DNA from: Budorcas taxicolor
Lineage: Eukaryota > Chordata > Mammalia > Artiodactyla > Bovidae
Direction of reading: 5' to 3'
Length of the DNA stretch: 64,000 nt
Assembly (NCBI RefSeq): GCF_023091745.1
Contig: NC_068910.1
Span: forward strand, 48,843,272 to 48,907,271
Program-made: the position numbers and the translations under genes
The notes under the pieces: generated by a model
The model's database searches: none
What the model was told of the DNA's origin: nothing
What the model saw: the letters and a program-made list of their open reading frames with translations, nothing else
Part shown: positions 1-11,133 of the stretch, one piece after another
Layout: the number at the start of each line of letters is the position of its first letter
Position numbering within the stretch: the stretch's first letter is position 1

Positions 1-261
1 TCAGCCTTGCTCTGAACTTTCCAAAAGGGACTCCCAAGGACTTGAATCTGGTATTTTTAGCTTGCCCAATAAGCATGGGCAGAGGTAAACAGAAAAGGTC
101 AAAGAGAGGAGTTCTTTATGCCACCCTAACAAATTTCCCTGAGCAGATCGCTCTCTCTGGGGATTTCAGCTTCCCTACTTGTACAATGGCTTTACGTTGT
201 TTATTAATACACCTTTTCACTTCCTGCTGCTCCCATCAACAGTCACCAAAGTGAAGCATCC
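1..261. other. Downstream flank of OXSR1
   Basis: About 260 bases past the OXSR1 poly(A) signals. No repeat and no exon of a neighbouring gene is recognisable. In other mammals SLC22A13 lies downstream of OXSR1, but none of it is seen here. Confidence 0.5.
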
Positions 262-279
262 TTACACCACCACAGACAA

Positions 280-292
280 TTTATTCTTTATT
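280..292 (-). terminator. OXSR1: Tandem poly(A) signals for OXSR1
   Basis: On the minus strand AATAAA occurs twice, at 287-292 and 280-285, one base apart. The downstream flank (about 200-255 in plus coordinates) is rich in G and T in transcript sense, as expected of a downstream element. This is the last canonical signal pair before the left edge and ends a UTR of the expected length. Confidence 0.75.
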
Positions 293-413
293 GATTAAAA
301 ATGAATGAAACATGCAGCAAAGTACAAAGTCCAAAAAAAAAGGGGGGGGGGAGGGGAAGTCAAATATTTTACATCTTCCATAATCTAGCATATGTCATAA
401 GGAGGAACCTCCA

Positions 414-419
414 TTTATT
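414..419 (-). terminator. OXSR1: Possible alternative poly(A) signal
   Basis: A single AATAAA on the minus strand about 125 nt before the tandem signals. It could give a slightly shorter 3' UTR; a hexamer alone is weak evidence. Confidence 0.3.
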
Positions 420-2904
420 GATACACCATTATTCTGTCCTCCAGATTATTAAGAGTGTCAGCTGGCTCTAGGATTTGGTTCACAACTTAAGCAAAAAATC
501 CCAAACAAATCCATGAATCATTTAGAAAGACCATACGTTTTACAAATAGCATTGGCACATGTTACCTTGTGCTAAGTTAGTCCCTACCCCAGGACCCAGG
601 AGATCCTAGGGATCTAGGGAGAGAGGTGTATCCTGGACCGCCACTCCCAGGAAGGAGCGAGACTGCTCACTAGGTCCCGTGCTGTCTCACCGGCGAAGTT
701 TCTGTTCACTCATTTCTTTTCAGCATCACTGCGCATGCCAGCAAAGGGAGTCCACCATACATCATGCAGAGGAACTTACACGTCCTGGGGCTTGGTGTCT
801 GGCTCCTAACTCCCAGCAGGGCAAAAGAGGAATGGAAAAGAAAGAGAAAGCCCCAGCCCACTTCAGTTCAAAGGTCATGCCTGTCCCACTGTAGCTCACA
901 GGTAATGGCCAGCAGGAGAAACTGAACAAGGAGATGGGCTGCTGCTTACTTCCAGCCTGGGCTTTTGATCACCTCCAAATAAAACTAGAATAGAGTGATG
1001 CCACTACCCTCTGGATTCAGAAATAAGCAGACTATGAAGGGCTTACTTGAAACGAAAATACAGACTCTAAGGTAAGCCCTAGTCTTGTGCCAAAGGGGAC
1101 ACTACATCTTTTCCATAAACTTTTTCCTACCTTCCTGTCCTTTCCCCCTCAACTCTCTTCTAAGAAAAGAAAAAAGAAAAGCTAAGTATCTGTCCATCAA
1201 GCTGATCAATCTTCTGTCTCCAGGCTCAACAGGCTCCCTCCTTTCACCAATCCTGCCAGGACTCTGGCATCTGATCCTCTGATCTACTTTCTTCTCAACC
1301 CTCTCACCCCAAACCATCCCCTCCCTTCCTCTCCAACACCCACCCCTTTCCCAACATGCCTTTGTATCCAGGGCCAGTGAAGAAAGCCCAAGGTTAAAAC
1401 TACGAGCTCAGAATGAAATTAAAACTGTAACAAGTTAGTTGTGGGGAAAGCTTTCAGAGGTGCTCCAAAATAAAACTAGGTAAAGCAATCTTGTTATTCA
1501 CAGACCAACAAAGATAGAAAGGGATCAACTGATTCTGTAAGAGGCAGCTCTCCTCTTTCCATGGGGTCAAAGCCCATGTTTTTGTGTTGTTTTAAGGCCA
1601 GATTGAGGATCTCTTTCATTTGTAAAACTTGTTAGGGATAATCTGCAGTTAGATAAAGGCTGACTGTGAAACAGTAGGAAAAAAAAAATCAACCCCACTG
1701 GTGATTCACATATTGCATTACGAGTGCTCTTTTTTAAACCTAAAGAATAATTTATATTATTTCTGTAGAAAATCAAATGAACACTGTCTACTCATAAATC
1801 CTAAAAGTCACGGCACATGTGGTTTCACGTTCCATCTTGGGTCAGGTTCAGCACACAGAAGTGCGGAGCCCCTCCTAAGGGTCAGTGCAGGAGAGGGGTC
1901 AGAAGGCAGGCCTCTTTGGCCTAGGGCAAGTCTCCTTTATTGCTGTAGAAATCTCAGCCTTGCATTTCCTCATGACTCGGAGGCCAGGCAAATTGATTTT
2001 CATGGGAGGATCAAGGAGCAGTTTTTCTTCAGTTGTTTAAGATTTGAAATAAATACTTCCACACTGATATGAGTTATGATTCTTTCCTGTTCAAAACACC
2101 ACTGCTGGGGTAACTCTTGTTTATAAGCCGTTACGTGATTTTTTCCCCTAAAAACAGTCCAAAGTTCCGCTTTGAAGGGTCCGATGGCTGAAGTTCGATT
2201 ACAGTCAGATGTTTTGCACCAGCTGAAGTTAAGGCGAGCAACCCTTTCTGGAGCAAGTAATGAAGAGGGGTGCCTGAGAGCAGCTTCAGCAAAACGCTTA
2301 GAAACATCATCAACAAAACAAGAACATAGTTTAGGTTGCCTCCTTCTGAGGCTGTGCTTTTTCCTAACGAAGGTTGCTAGAATTCATATCAGATACAAAA
2401 CAAAAAAAAAAATCACTAAACTAAATTCTCTGGGCTCCAGCTGAACAATCAACTTTTAATTGCTACTTCAGTGGTAAAGAGATATCCCAAGATGCCCACG
2501 TCCCGTCCGGTGTGGGAGAACAAGCAGGATGAGGAAGCCCAACAGAGCTGCTACTTTCCACCCAGCGCCATCACTGGAGTAAGGCAAGATGAGCTGACAG
2601 ACCTCCCTCCTGGGCCTTGAGGCACCCGGGCCACTTCTTAGATGGAGGAAGACAGGGGATGCGTGCAGTAAGTTTACTAACGGAACTCTTTAAAAGGGAT
2701 GCTGGCCACTGGTGATCCAACTTTTCTTTCCCTGTGGGAAAAAGCAGGGATGATGGCAGGAAAAACATAAAAGAAAGACCTCTAAAGCTCCTAGCTGGGA
2801 GGTTTGTTGCTGGGTTCTTTGGCAGTACTGGGTTTAGGCCAACAGAAGCAACAGAGACACGAATGTGTGGAATCTCCTTCGGCTGCCTCTTCCAGGGCTG
2901 TGTT

Positions 2905-2979
2905 TTAGCTGATGCTGAGCTGGGCAAATCCTATTAGTTTACCATCATCAGGAATATCTGAGCCTTCGACACCGGATGC
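2905..2979 (-). CDS. OXSR1: OXSR1 terminal coding exon, residues 504-527 and stop
   Basis: The exon follows a TTCTTAG acceptor, starts in phase 0 and encodes 24 residues beginning ASGVEGSDIPDDG and ending AQLSIS before a TAA stop at 2905-2907. This is the end of the CCT (conserved C-terminal) domain, which binds RFXV/I motifs in WNKs and cotransporters. The C-terminal residues match OXSR1 (LSIS) and not STK39 (LSVS). The exon continues into the 3' UTR. Confidence 0.97.
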   Translation of the reverse strand, partial: ASGVEGSDIPDDGKLIGFAQLSIS

Positions 2980-3382
2980 CTAAGAACCAAACAAAATGAG
3001 AAGCTGTGGTTATTCACAAAACAAAACTGCAGGTAATAATTAAAACTTACATGGGGATTGTGGGAGAGAGGGAAGCTGGGGAAAGGTCCCTGGGATACAA
3101 ACAGGAGGCAGATAAAGGTGCAGGTGGAGTCTAGGTACAAAGGGGGAATCAGCCTGACAATCTGTTTTGAGAATAAACAGTTGAGGGCCTCGGGTAGGAG
3201 GCTTCCTGGAAGGGAGGGGGGAAGGGAGGCCAATGAAGAGAGACATCAGCCCAGGACATGGGGAGGCTAAACAATCACCAGACTTGATTATTCTCATCAC
3301 TCAGGGAATATGGAAGCTGGTCTGCAGAGGCTGCTGGTATGTAAAAGTGAGACAGTTTAACAAGAAAAGAAGGGATGAATAC

Positions 3383-3447
3383 CAGTTTGAAGGTGACAGA
3401 TCGATTTGACTGGGGTTCTTCCACAATCTTCTGCAAATTAGCTGCCA
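3383..3447 (-). CDS. OXSR1: OXSR1 coding exon, residues 482-503 (CCT domain)
   Basis: 65 nt. It begins with the last two bases of Val482, continues AANLQKIVEEPQSNRSVTFKL and ends at a codon boundary before a GT donor. The EEPQSNRS stretch is the OXSR1 form; STK39 differs here. It lies 403 bases from the terminal exon. Confidence 0.97.
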
Positions 3448-3643
3448 CTATAATCATAAAAACAATGAGAATTTATGTAAATCCACATTTTAACCATATG
3501 TTAACAACTTAAACCGTAGTTCACAATCTCCTACATACAATCCAAATGTAAGCAGAAAGGTAAATCGCTCCCTAAACAAGAGGTGTTTTAAAATACAAGT
3601 CCAAGTAGCACAAATAAATCTTACCATTGTCAAATTAACTTTC

Positions 3644-3806
3644 TTTTTTTTTTTTTTAAAGTTTATTTTGCTTTATTGTATTTATTCACCTCTTCTGACT
3701 GCACTGTGCGGCATGTGGGATCTCAGTTCCCAGGCCAGGGCTTGAACCCTTGCTCCCTGCAGCAGCAGTGCAGAGTCTTAACCACCGGACCACCAGGGAA
3801 GTCCCC
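3644..3806 (-). mobile_element. CHR-type tRNA-Glu SINE
   Basis: On the minus strand it starts with a tRNA-like head (ACTTCCCTGGTGGTCCGGTG, then TTAAGACTCTGC) and ends in a poly(A) seen as T-run 3644-3657. It is the cetartiodactyl CHR/SINE2 family, older than Bov-tA. It sits in the intron just upstream of the exon at 3383-3447. Confidence 0.8.
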
Positions 3807-3920
3807 AGATTAACTTTCTTTAAGATGCCGTATTAACTAAGGAACAACACTCTAGTTTAAGAGATAGGACTTGCCTATTCACGGGCCAGAAAGCCCTAGA
3901 ATAGGAATCAGCCAACTATG

Positions 3921-4510
3921 TGTAAAAATGACAGAGACACGTGTACCCCAATGTTCATCGCAGCACTGTTTTTAATAGCCAGGACATGGAAGCAACCTAG
4001 ATGTCCATCGGCAGACGAATGGATTAGAAAGCTGTGGTACATATACACAAAGGAATATTACTCAGCTATTAAAAAGAATGCATTTGAATCAGTTCTAATG
4101 AGGTGGATGAAACTGGAGCCTATTATACAGAGTAAAGTAAGCCAGAAAGAAAAACACCAATACAGTATACTAACGCATATATATGGAATTTAGAAAGATG
4201 GTAACAATGACCCTATATGTGAGACAGCAAAAGATACACAGATGTTAAGAACAGACTTTTGGACTTTGTGGGAGAAGGGGAGAGTGGGATGATTTGAGAG
4301 AATAGCACTGAAACATGTATATTATCATATGTGAAATAGATGGCCAGTCCAGGTTCGATGCATGAGACAGGGTGCCCAGGGCTGGTGCACTGGGATGACC
4401 CTGAGGGATGGGATGGGGAGGGAGGTGGGTTCAGGATGGGGAACACATGTACACCCATGGCTGACTCATGCCAATGTATGGCAAAAACCGCTACCATACT
4501 GTAAAGTAAT
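3921..4510 (+). mobile_element. Ruminant L1 3' fragment (copy A)
   Basis: It is closely similar to 28915-29480, running through the L1 3' region with the landmarks TAGCCAGGACATGGAAGCAA and GGTGCCCAGGGCTGGTGCA. The poly(A) tail and last bases are missing, and the match ends after TAAAGTAAT. Antisense to OXSR1. Confidence 0.8.
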
Positions 4511-5009
4511 CATGGTTCACAAGGCCTAAGCTATTTATTACCTAGCCCTTTAAAAGTCTGCTGACTTGTCCTACATCATAGTCTTTTCCTTCAGAAACAT
4601 GTACCGTGGCCTGACTGTGCCTGTTCTTACTTCCTGCCTTTTTTAGGACTAAATCTGTGATGATTTTTTTCTTACCTCTTGGCTGCCCAAGGAGAGAGTG
4701 CATCCTCCATAATGGATTAGATATGGCCAAGCTTACTCTAACTTGTGACTTCTGTCATCATTTCTATGATCTCCCAGAGACCTGGATAAGCTTTCACTCA
4801 CTATCATTGGGGGTAACAAAGCAAATTCAGAAGTGAGATTTTTCTTTTTTGTAGGAAGGAACTATCCCCCAACACCTCCTATTTCAACAAAGCCAAGAAC
4901 CATTCCTAGATCCATTTGACCTATTCAGTAGAATCAAGGCCTCATTTTCTATATCCTAAGGATATAGGCAGAGAGACAAGGGCACAAGGGCAAAGCACAA
5001 AGTAGTTAC

Positions 5010-5078
5010 CTATGACTAAATCCCTTCCATCGACGAGGCCGGCAGAAATGAGCTCCTGAGAGACACCCTCTGCTGTAT
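5010..5078 (-). CDS. OXSR1: OXSR1 coding exon, residues 459-482 (CCT domain)
   Basis: 69 nt between TTTGCAG and GTAACT. It completes Asp459 and encodes TAEGVSQELISAGLVDGRDLVI plus the first base of Val482. By count Leu473 is present; mutation of this residue in OSR1 is known to stop binding of RFXV/I peptides, so the docking groove looks intact. Confidence 0.97.
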
Positions 5079-5194
5079 CTGCAAAGACAAAGAAGAAAGT
5101 GCTCCATTTTCTTGTGCATGCATGTCCCTGCTAACTTTCAAAGCAGGTGCCGGCACGGCCAGACTAAAGCTCGCTGCTAAATCCAGAGACCCAA

Positions 5195-5220
5195 GGTGGT
5201 GGTGGGGGGGGGTGGGGGGT
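5195..5220 (+). repeat. G-rich tract, possible quadruplex former
   Basis: GGTGGTGG repeats run into two long G-runs. It is C-rich in the OXSR1 transcript, about 120-140 nt upstream of the acceptor for the exon at 5010-5078. Confidence 0.5.
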
Positions 5221-5539
5221 GCCTTCTTCCACACAAAGATTTTTCCGACCACTAGGATTACCTCAAGTGAGGGGACTATCAGAGGTCGAGCTAGAGGACG
5301 GAACCTGGATCCATCAACCAGATGGCAAGTATCAGCTCAGTGTAAAGATAACATTCTAATGATGGCATGCCTTAGACGGGATCTTGCCTTTGTCAGCAGA
5401 GCGCCTGACAGTGATGCTGCAGGAGAAACTGCTAGGCTGAAGGCAACCTTGGACCCAGCCCTGTGAGCTTGGGGACGGGACGGCGTGTGGCACATCTCCT
5501 GGGATAGTAACACAGAATGATTCAGTCCCAATTAAATCT

Positions 5540-5658
5540 TTTTTTTTTGGCCAGACTGAGAGGTTTGTGGGTTCTTATTTCCCTGACCAGGGACTGAATG
5601 TGTGCCCCTGGGGGTAAAAGTGTTGAATCTGAACCACTGGATCACTAGGATATTCCCT
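5540..5658 (-). mobile_element. CHR-type SINE, diverged
   Basis: T-run at the left, then CCCTGACCAGGGACTGAA and GAACCACTGGATCACTAGG, the reverse complement of the CHR body and head. Diverged and short. Confidence 0.6.
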
Positions 5659-6369
5659 TCAATTAAACCTCAAGAAAACAAATTTTAATCACTTTTCTTT
5701 GGGGATCACACTCCTAGTTTTTTTTTTAATTTTTTTTTTTTCCCCTAAAATGACTTTCTTCTGTATTCTGCTAGGCTTTCCTTCACACCCAGTCATCCCA
5801 GGTTTTACTATCTGAGTACATACAGCCTGTGGGCATACAACTAGAAACTAAACAGAGGAGGAGAGAGGCCCATCAATTAACCTCGTCTCTAACTGACTCC
5901 TTCCCAAGGCCTGAGCACTAAGGCCTCAGAGGGAACGAGGGGGCCTCTGGGGAGGGGCTGTGCCGAGGACCAGTGATGTGACTGAGGACCTTAAAGAGTG
6001 ACTCTGTCTGGCTTTAGGACAGAAATCAGATACATCTCTGTACATGTGCATTTGTCCTCACGTTCTCGGCACTTCAGTGAGCTGCTCATGAGACCGAGGC
6101 AGCGGACAGACTGAGCCTGGCACACAGGACAGATACCCAATAGCTGTGAGCCATTTTGCAAATACGAGTTCTGAGTAACAAAGGTAAGAAAGAAAATTAT
6201 AAACCTTGTCCCTGGGAGAAGTTCATGGACAGAAACTATGCGTGACGGGGCTCGGCTTCAGCTGGGAGGGAGGGGACTGGAAGCCTTGCTGTTTCCTTAC
6301 TGTCAAGTACAAACATGCTCAGTAATAAGAGACGGAACTCGGCACACTGGCGGATCCGAGTCTGAAGTC

Positions 6370-6510
6370 CAACTACACCTCTTCTCAGCTGTGGGAACTG
6401 TAACCAGTTACTTTACTCTCTCTAAACCTCAATTTCATCATCTGTGCAATGGGGACAACCACCTTTCCTGAGGGGCCATTTTGAAAATCTAATGAGATGC
6501 TGCTTAGTAG
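6370..6510 (+). mobile_element. MIR SINE fragment
   Basis: It holds the MIR core, AACCTCAATTTCATCATCTG followed by TGCAATGGGGACAAC, and a trailing AATGAGATG. An old mammal-wide SINE. Confidence 0.65.
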
Positions 6511-6765
6511 AGCGTCTGCCACAGTAAACTGGAGCTACATACACTACTGCTTGTGCTATGCTTTCTAAATTAGGCAGCTGTGCAGCAAAAACAAAAAGCT
6601 GCGTTTCTAGTTTATTCACACGTACCCTCAACCTTTAGGCCAGGAACATTTTTATCACCCTTTAAGAGGAAAATATACCTCAAGGACAGAAAATTCACAC
6701 ACATTTTCTTCAAATGACAAATGAGCGGTTATTTTGTTTTCAATGTTTTGATTTTGATGCCTCAC

Positions 6766-6818
6766 CTCTCCCAGGAGTAAATTCAAATCGAATATCATTT
6801 AGTTCTTTTTTTGAATTC
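6766..6818 (-). CDS. OXSR1: OXSR1 coding exon, residues 441-459 (CCT domain)
   Basis: 53 nt between a TTCATAG acceptor and a GTGAGG donor. It supplies the last base of Arg441, then NSKKELNDIRFEFTPGR and the first base of Asp459. This is the start of the conserved C-terminal domain, shared by OXSR1 and STK39. Confidence 0.97.
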
Positions 6819-7364
6819 CTATGAAAAAAAACAAAATGTGCAAAATAAATTTCTGAATTTATACATTCAGAGTCTGCCTACATGTACCAGGAAAGCTATG
6901 CCAAGAGAAAGATCTTTCTGTCTCAAAGACCAGATGATCTGTCCTAATGAGCTCACACCGAGGGCTCAGAGCAAATGACTCAGAGTGATCATTTATTAAT
7001 AGCTGTTCTACAACTCGTTTAATCTATGTCCTTCACTGGTCAATACACGCCCACTCTCATCCTTACACCCAACAAGATGACCTATTAAACTAAGAGGAAT
7101 CTACGGAAGAGCACAGGGAGGTGTGACTAAAATGACAGAGGCGGCTCTTTTCTTCCTTATCTCCACTCCTGCCCCCCACAGCCCTCTGCTGAGGACAGCC
7201 CCTTGCCCACTACTAGGGATCAGTCTGAGCAGACTCATAGAATGAAATACGTGATGTGCCCTCAATTCCACAGGGGTTCAGAGGAGTAGGATAAAGAATA
7301 TACAGATTGGGATAATGAGGAGAAACTTTAGAAATACTAGTAGTTTTTTTAGATAGGATGTAAT

Positions 7365-7462
7365 GGAGAATTCCAGGGATGGGGGAGCCTGGTGGGCTGC
7401 CGTCTGTGGGGTTGCATGGAGTCGGACACGACTGAAGTGACTTAGCAATAGCAATGGACAGG
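7365..7462 (+). mobile_element. BovA-unit 3' fragment
   Basis: It ends in GAGTCGGACACGACTGAAGT then a GCAATAGCAATGG tail, typical of the BovA monomer. It is 5'-truncated, with no tRNA head. Confidence 0.75.
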
Positions 7463-8518
7463 AAGGCTTTGGGAATGGAGAGAAGACGGGGACAGGAATG
7501 GGGTCCATACTGGCAGAAGAGTTAGTAGAAGGCTCCAGAGATTAAAATGTGACTGACAAGGGATAGTTACAGTGATCGCTCACCACACCAAGTACTGAGA
7601 TTAACCAAGCTCCCTGGAGGTTCTGATTAAAGATGGAGAAATTAGAATACCATGTATAAAGGCAGACGTGCCTGATCACTTAGGACCCAAATCCATTTTA
7701 TCTAAATGATGTGGAGGGCTTAGGTCTATCTGACACATGCTTGATGCTACTGAAATCGTGCTTAAAGCACAGCTCCCCAAATCCAGCACAACCTGCCCAA
7801 CAGGGATTTTCTCCCTCTCACTGCCTCTCTGCACTTGTCTACATGGACTTATACTTCGCTGCATATCTACTACTAAAACTTGCTTTTAGCTATGCTAGTT
7901 CAGTTAAGTACATAATAAAAATCAACTTCTAACAGACTTGATTATTGCATTTCATTTTCTCCTTTCTCAGTATCTTAGCACAATAGCTAATAGTGCTGTA
8001 CTTAGTCTGCTTAATATGTAATTGTTCAATCTATTCTTTCTGAAAGATGAGTAAAATTAAGGTCAAATGTTCAGTATCACTTTTGTGATGTGACTGTAAT
8101 GCCAAGTACAAACACCTTCAAAGATAACAATATGCTAAACTGAACTTCAAAATCTTCATCAATGAGAATAAGACTCCAGTCTCCTCTTCCATAAACAAGT
8201 CTGGAATACAGTCCATTAAAAACCACCCTTCAAAAAGCTAACTGCACCACTTACAAGCATCCTCTCCCCTTCTGAAGCATATGTCAAGTAATATTTCATA
8301 CTCTCTATTAACTGATCTAAGATTTTAAAACAAAATTTTTAAAACAGACACGTAGTATTCTTTGTACACAATTAAAATAGGATGAAATTACCAAGACACT
8401 GTATGATTCAGAACTATTTGGGTCCCGGTAAAGAAAAGGTAGCCAAATCTGCTTTCTTCAGGTTTATGGCATAATTTCATTGCTCCTAGTGGTAAAATCA
8501 AAACATTTTCCAAAGGGA

Positions 8519-8775
8519 CAATTAACAGAGTTTGGGACTGACATGGACATACTGCTATATTTAAAATGGATAACCAACAAGGACTTATTGTATAGCATAG
8601 GGAACTCTGTTCAATGTCATGTAGCAGCCTGCATGGGAGAGGGTGGTTTGGGGAAAGAGCATGTCCATGTATACATATGGCTGAGTCCCTTTGCTGTTCA
8701 TCTGAAATTATCACAACATTGTTAATTGGCTATATACCCCAATACAAAAAAAGTTCAAAAAAATAAATAAAAATC
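8519..8775 (+). mobile_element. L1 3' end, artiodactyl type
   Basis: Landmarks are TTGTATAGCATAGGGAACTC, then CACAACATTG and CCCCAATACAAAAAAAG with an A-rich tail at 8745-8775. This is the usual end of artiodactyl L1. Strongly 5'-truncated. Confidence 0.7.
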
Positions 8776-9105
8776 TGAATTTTAACCACCTCTCCAAAAA
8801 ATAAATAACTAGTTCAAAAAACCCCCAGAACATTCCCCAAATAGGACTTGCTGCCTCTGCTCTAATTATGGTCATACTGAGATGACTAGGAATTCACATG
8901 TGGAAAGAGGAATGAGTCAATGGTAACTCAGATCCTCACACTACTGCTATTATATCTGAGGGAAATAATACACCCGAGAGCAAACACACACAGTTCTATC
9001 CAGTTACTCTCAGGCATGCACTATGAGAAGGAGGAGTAACTTCCAAAGAGAAATCAGCACATTCAGAGTATTCAGAAAAGAACAACAACAAAATGTCTTA
9101 CTTAC

Positions 9106-9170
9106 CGTAATCTTAGTACTAGACTGATTGGGATCTTGGTTTCTTGTGAACCTGCTCCTGAAGACAGAGC
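9106..9170 (-). CDS. OXSR1: OXSR1 coding exon, residues 420-441 (linker into CCT domain)
   Basis: 65 nt between a T-rich TTTTTAG acceptor and GTAAGT donor. It encodes ALSSGAGSQETKIPISLVLRL and two bases of Arg441. It has Ala where I recall Ser in human (GAGSQ for GSGSQ). The first half is linker; ISLVLRLR enters the CCT fold. Confidence 0.96.
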
Positions 9171-10779
9171 CTAAAAAGCATTGAAAGGTATAAAGTCATT
9201 GCCTGGAGTACTGAGTGTGGTGATGACTGATGCTCGTCTAAGAGATGAATCGTCCACGTGGCAGCAATTTTCTTCATCTCCAGGTGTGGGCATCCTAGTC
9301 CCCAGGACTCCCTGCTGTGGGAGGACATGCACCCTAAGGCAGCAGCAATAGCTGAATGTCAGTCTGAGTCAAACACAATTGGAAAGATCATTGTCAAACC
9401 TACATGAAATGCCATACACAGTCACATTTCAATTTTGTGTTTTTCAGACCTCTGTTCCCCTCTGTAAGAGTGAAGAACAAGACACTGGATTTTCCCTTTA
9501 AAAAACCTGCCATTGGCCACACATCTGTAGTAAGGCCTAAACTGGCTGCTGCTCAGGAAACCACCCAACCTGGAGGTTCCAGATCTTTAATCCTCTGAAA
9601 ACCATAGAGCTGTCCCTTGCTTACTGGAGGATGTACATTCTATTTAGGCTGTTTATAAAATGAATCCAATCTTTTCATCAGTTTTCATAAGATGACTATC
9701 TCCTTTCCCATATGATGGGCAGAAATGGAAAGCTTAGGCAAAGGAAAGGTTAAATGTAGTCAGGACTCTAGTCTGGAAGCACTCAGAGCAGTGGTCTCCA
9801 AAGGCAGAGTACTGCTGGGATGCAGATGAAAACATCTGACCTTCTATTTTTATTTTTTCCTACCTGAATTTTAGGAAAAAACAAAATAAAAACACTGCTA
9901 CTGTTTAATAAACACGTGGACTCTGAACTGGTACTCTCACCATGGAGCACAGGCGTATGTTGCAGACAGTGCTGTGCTTTCCCAGGGGAAGAGTGGTGGC
10001 TGCACAGCAGCAGCGGGGCGGTTCTCCGGGGGCCTTCACTCCCTCAGCACCCGCAGCGCCTTCTGATTCAATAAGGTCATGTGCGCCTGACTGGGTGGAT
10101 TCACACATCACTTTATGGCATTTTAATAAAATCAACCCCACAAAACTGACAGGTATCTTAAAAAGCACAGCGCAGGAAAACCACGGTTTGGAGACAGTAT
10201 TAACAAAGACGACAGAAGAGCTGGCAGTGCTCCTCAGTGGCAGCTGCATTCTAACCTTGAGCAGAATAAGGATATAACAAAAAGCTGACAAGACAGGGGA
10301 GCCCTTCTCATTCGGTCCACTGTCCAAGTAGCAGACACTGTTACGAGAAGGTCTCGCCATGACAGTGTGCAAGCGTCTTGCCCAGCCTCCTGTGGCACTC
10401 CTGGAGCTCTCTAGGTGGTCCCTCAGGTGTGCAAGGCCGAGCAGTGGCATATCCTGTGAGTGGCTCCCTTTGGGGGTGGGGGCAGGCATTGAGACCGGAA
10501 GACAGGAAGGAAGCTGACAAGAAATTTCAATCCCCCAAACTATTGCTGTTTGGGATATTTCCATCATTAACTTATTCTGGTGCTCAAAAAACGAACCGTG
10601 TGATCCTTGCTAAACTCTCTTATCTGCATACATGTGAAACTGTGAGAACAGAATTTCTAACTTGTCTCAAAATCTACCAGGACATCATCCTTAGTGCACA
10701 AGGCGGTGTTGCACGCCAGCCTCCGCCTTCTTCCTCCACCCAGAAGGCTGACCATGGAAGAAAGCGGGCCCTGCTGTAC

Positions 10780-10926
10780 CTGAGCTGCTATCGCTGGCTC
10801 TGCAGTGGGTGGCAGGGAGACTTGAGTGGGTTGCGCAGCCGTCGGCCCTGCTGGCTGAGGTAGATGAGCAGAAACCTGTTCTGGAACTTGGAGTAAAGTA
10901 CCCACAGGATCAGTTGTGGAAAATAG
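10780..10926 (-). CDS. OXSR1: OXSR1 coding exon, residues 371-419 (linker)
   Basis: 147 nt, exactly 49 codons in phase 0, between TGTTACAG and GTACAG. It encodes a Pro-, Gln- and Ala-rich disordered linker beginning LFSTTDPVGTLLQVPEQ. The length equals the human exon, but it has several substitutions, with PTAA for QIAT and AIAAQ for AKTAQ as I recall the human sequence. No similar segment exists in STK39, so this exon fixes the gene identity. Confidence 0.96.
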
Positions 10927-11133
10927 CTGTAACAAAACACAAGCAGCGCTGTGTAAGCTTAGAGGAGAGGGAGGTGGGCCTGCTGATGGGCAAGCAGTGT
11001 AGGAGGGGCAACCTTTTCAAAGCAGTTCTTATGTATGAACTGGCCCATCTCTGCAACCTCATACACCTCTTTCAAATGGAAGTCAAATATGTCTATGCTT
11101 TTCTGTTTTTAAGAACTTTTGAGGTGTAAATTT

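Larger units (their letters stand above)
262..2904 (-). other. OXSR1: OXSR1 3' UTR
   Basis: This runs from the base after the stop codon to the presumed cleavage site shortly past the AATAAA pair at 280-292. The length of about 2.6 kb agrees with the long 3' UTR I recall for mammalian OXSR1. No recognisable ruminant SINE or LINE lies inside it, unlike the introns, which fits constraint on an expressed UTR. The left end is inferred from the poly(A) signals and is uncertain by about 20 bases. A C-rich then T-rich tract in transcript sense (330-357) lies just upstream of the signals. Confidence 0.75.

Noticed and set aside
9905..10567. Minus-strand open frame of 220 codons between OXSR1 exons
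   Set aside because: It lies in intron sequence, has no recognisable domain or repeat, and does not line up with OXSR1. I treat it as a chance open frame.
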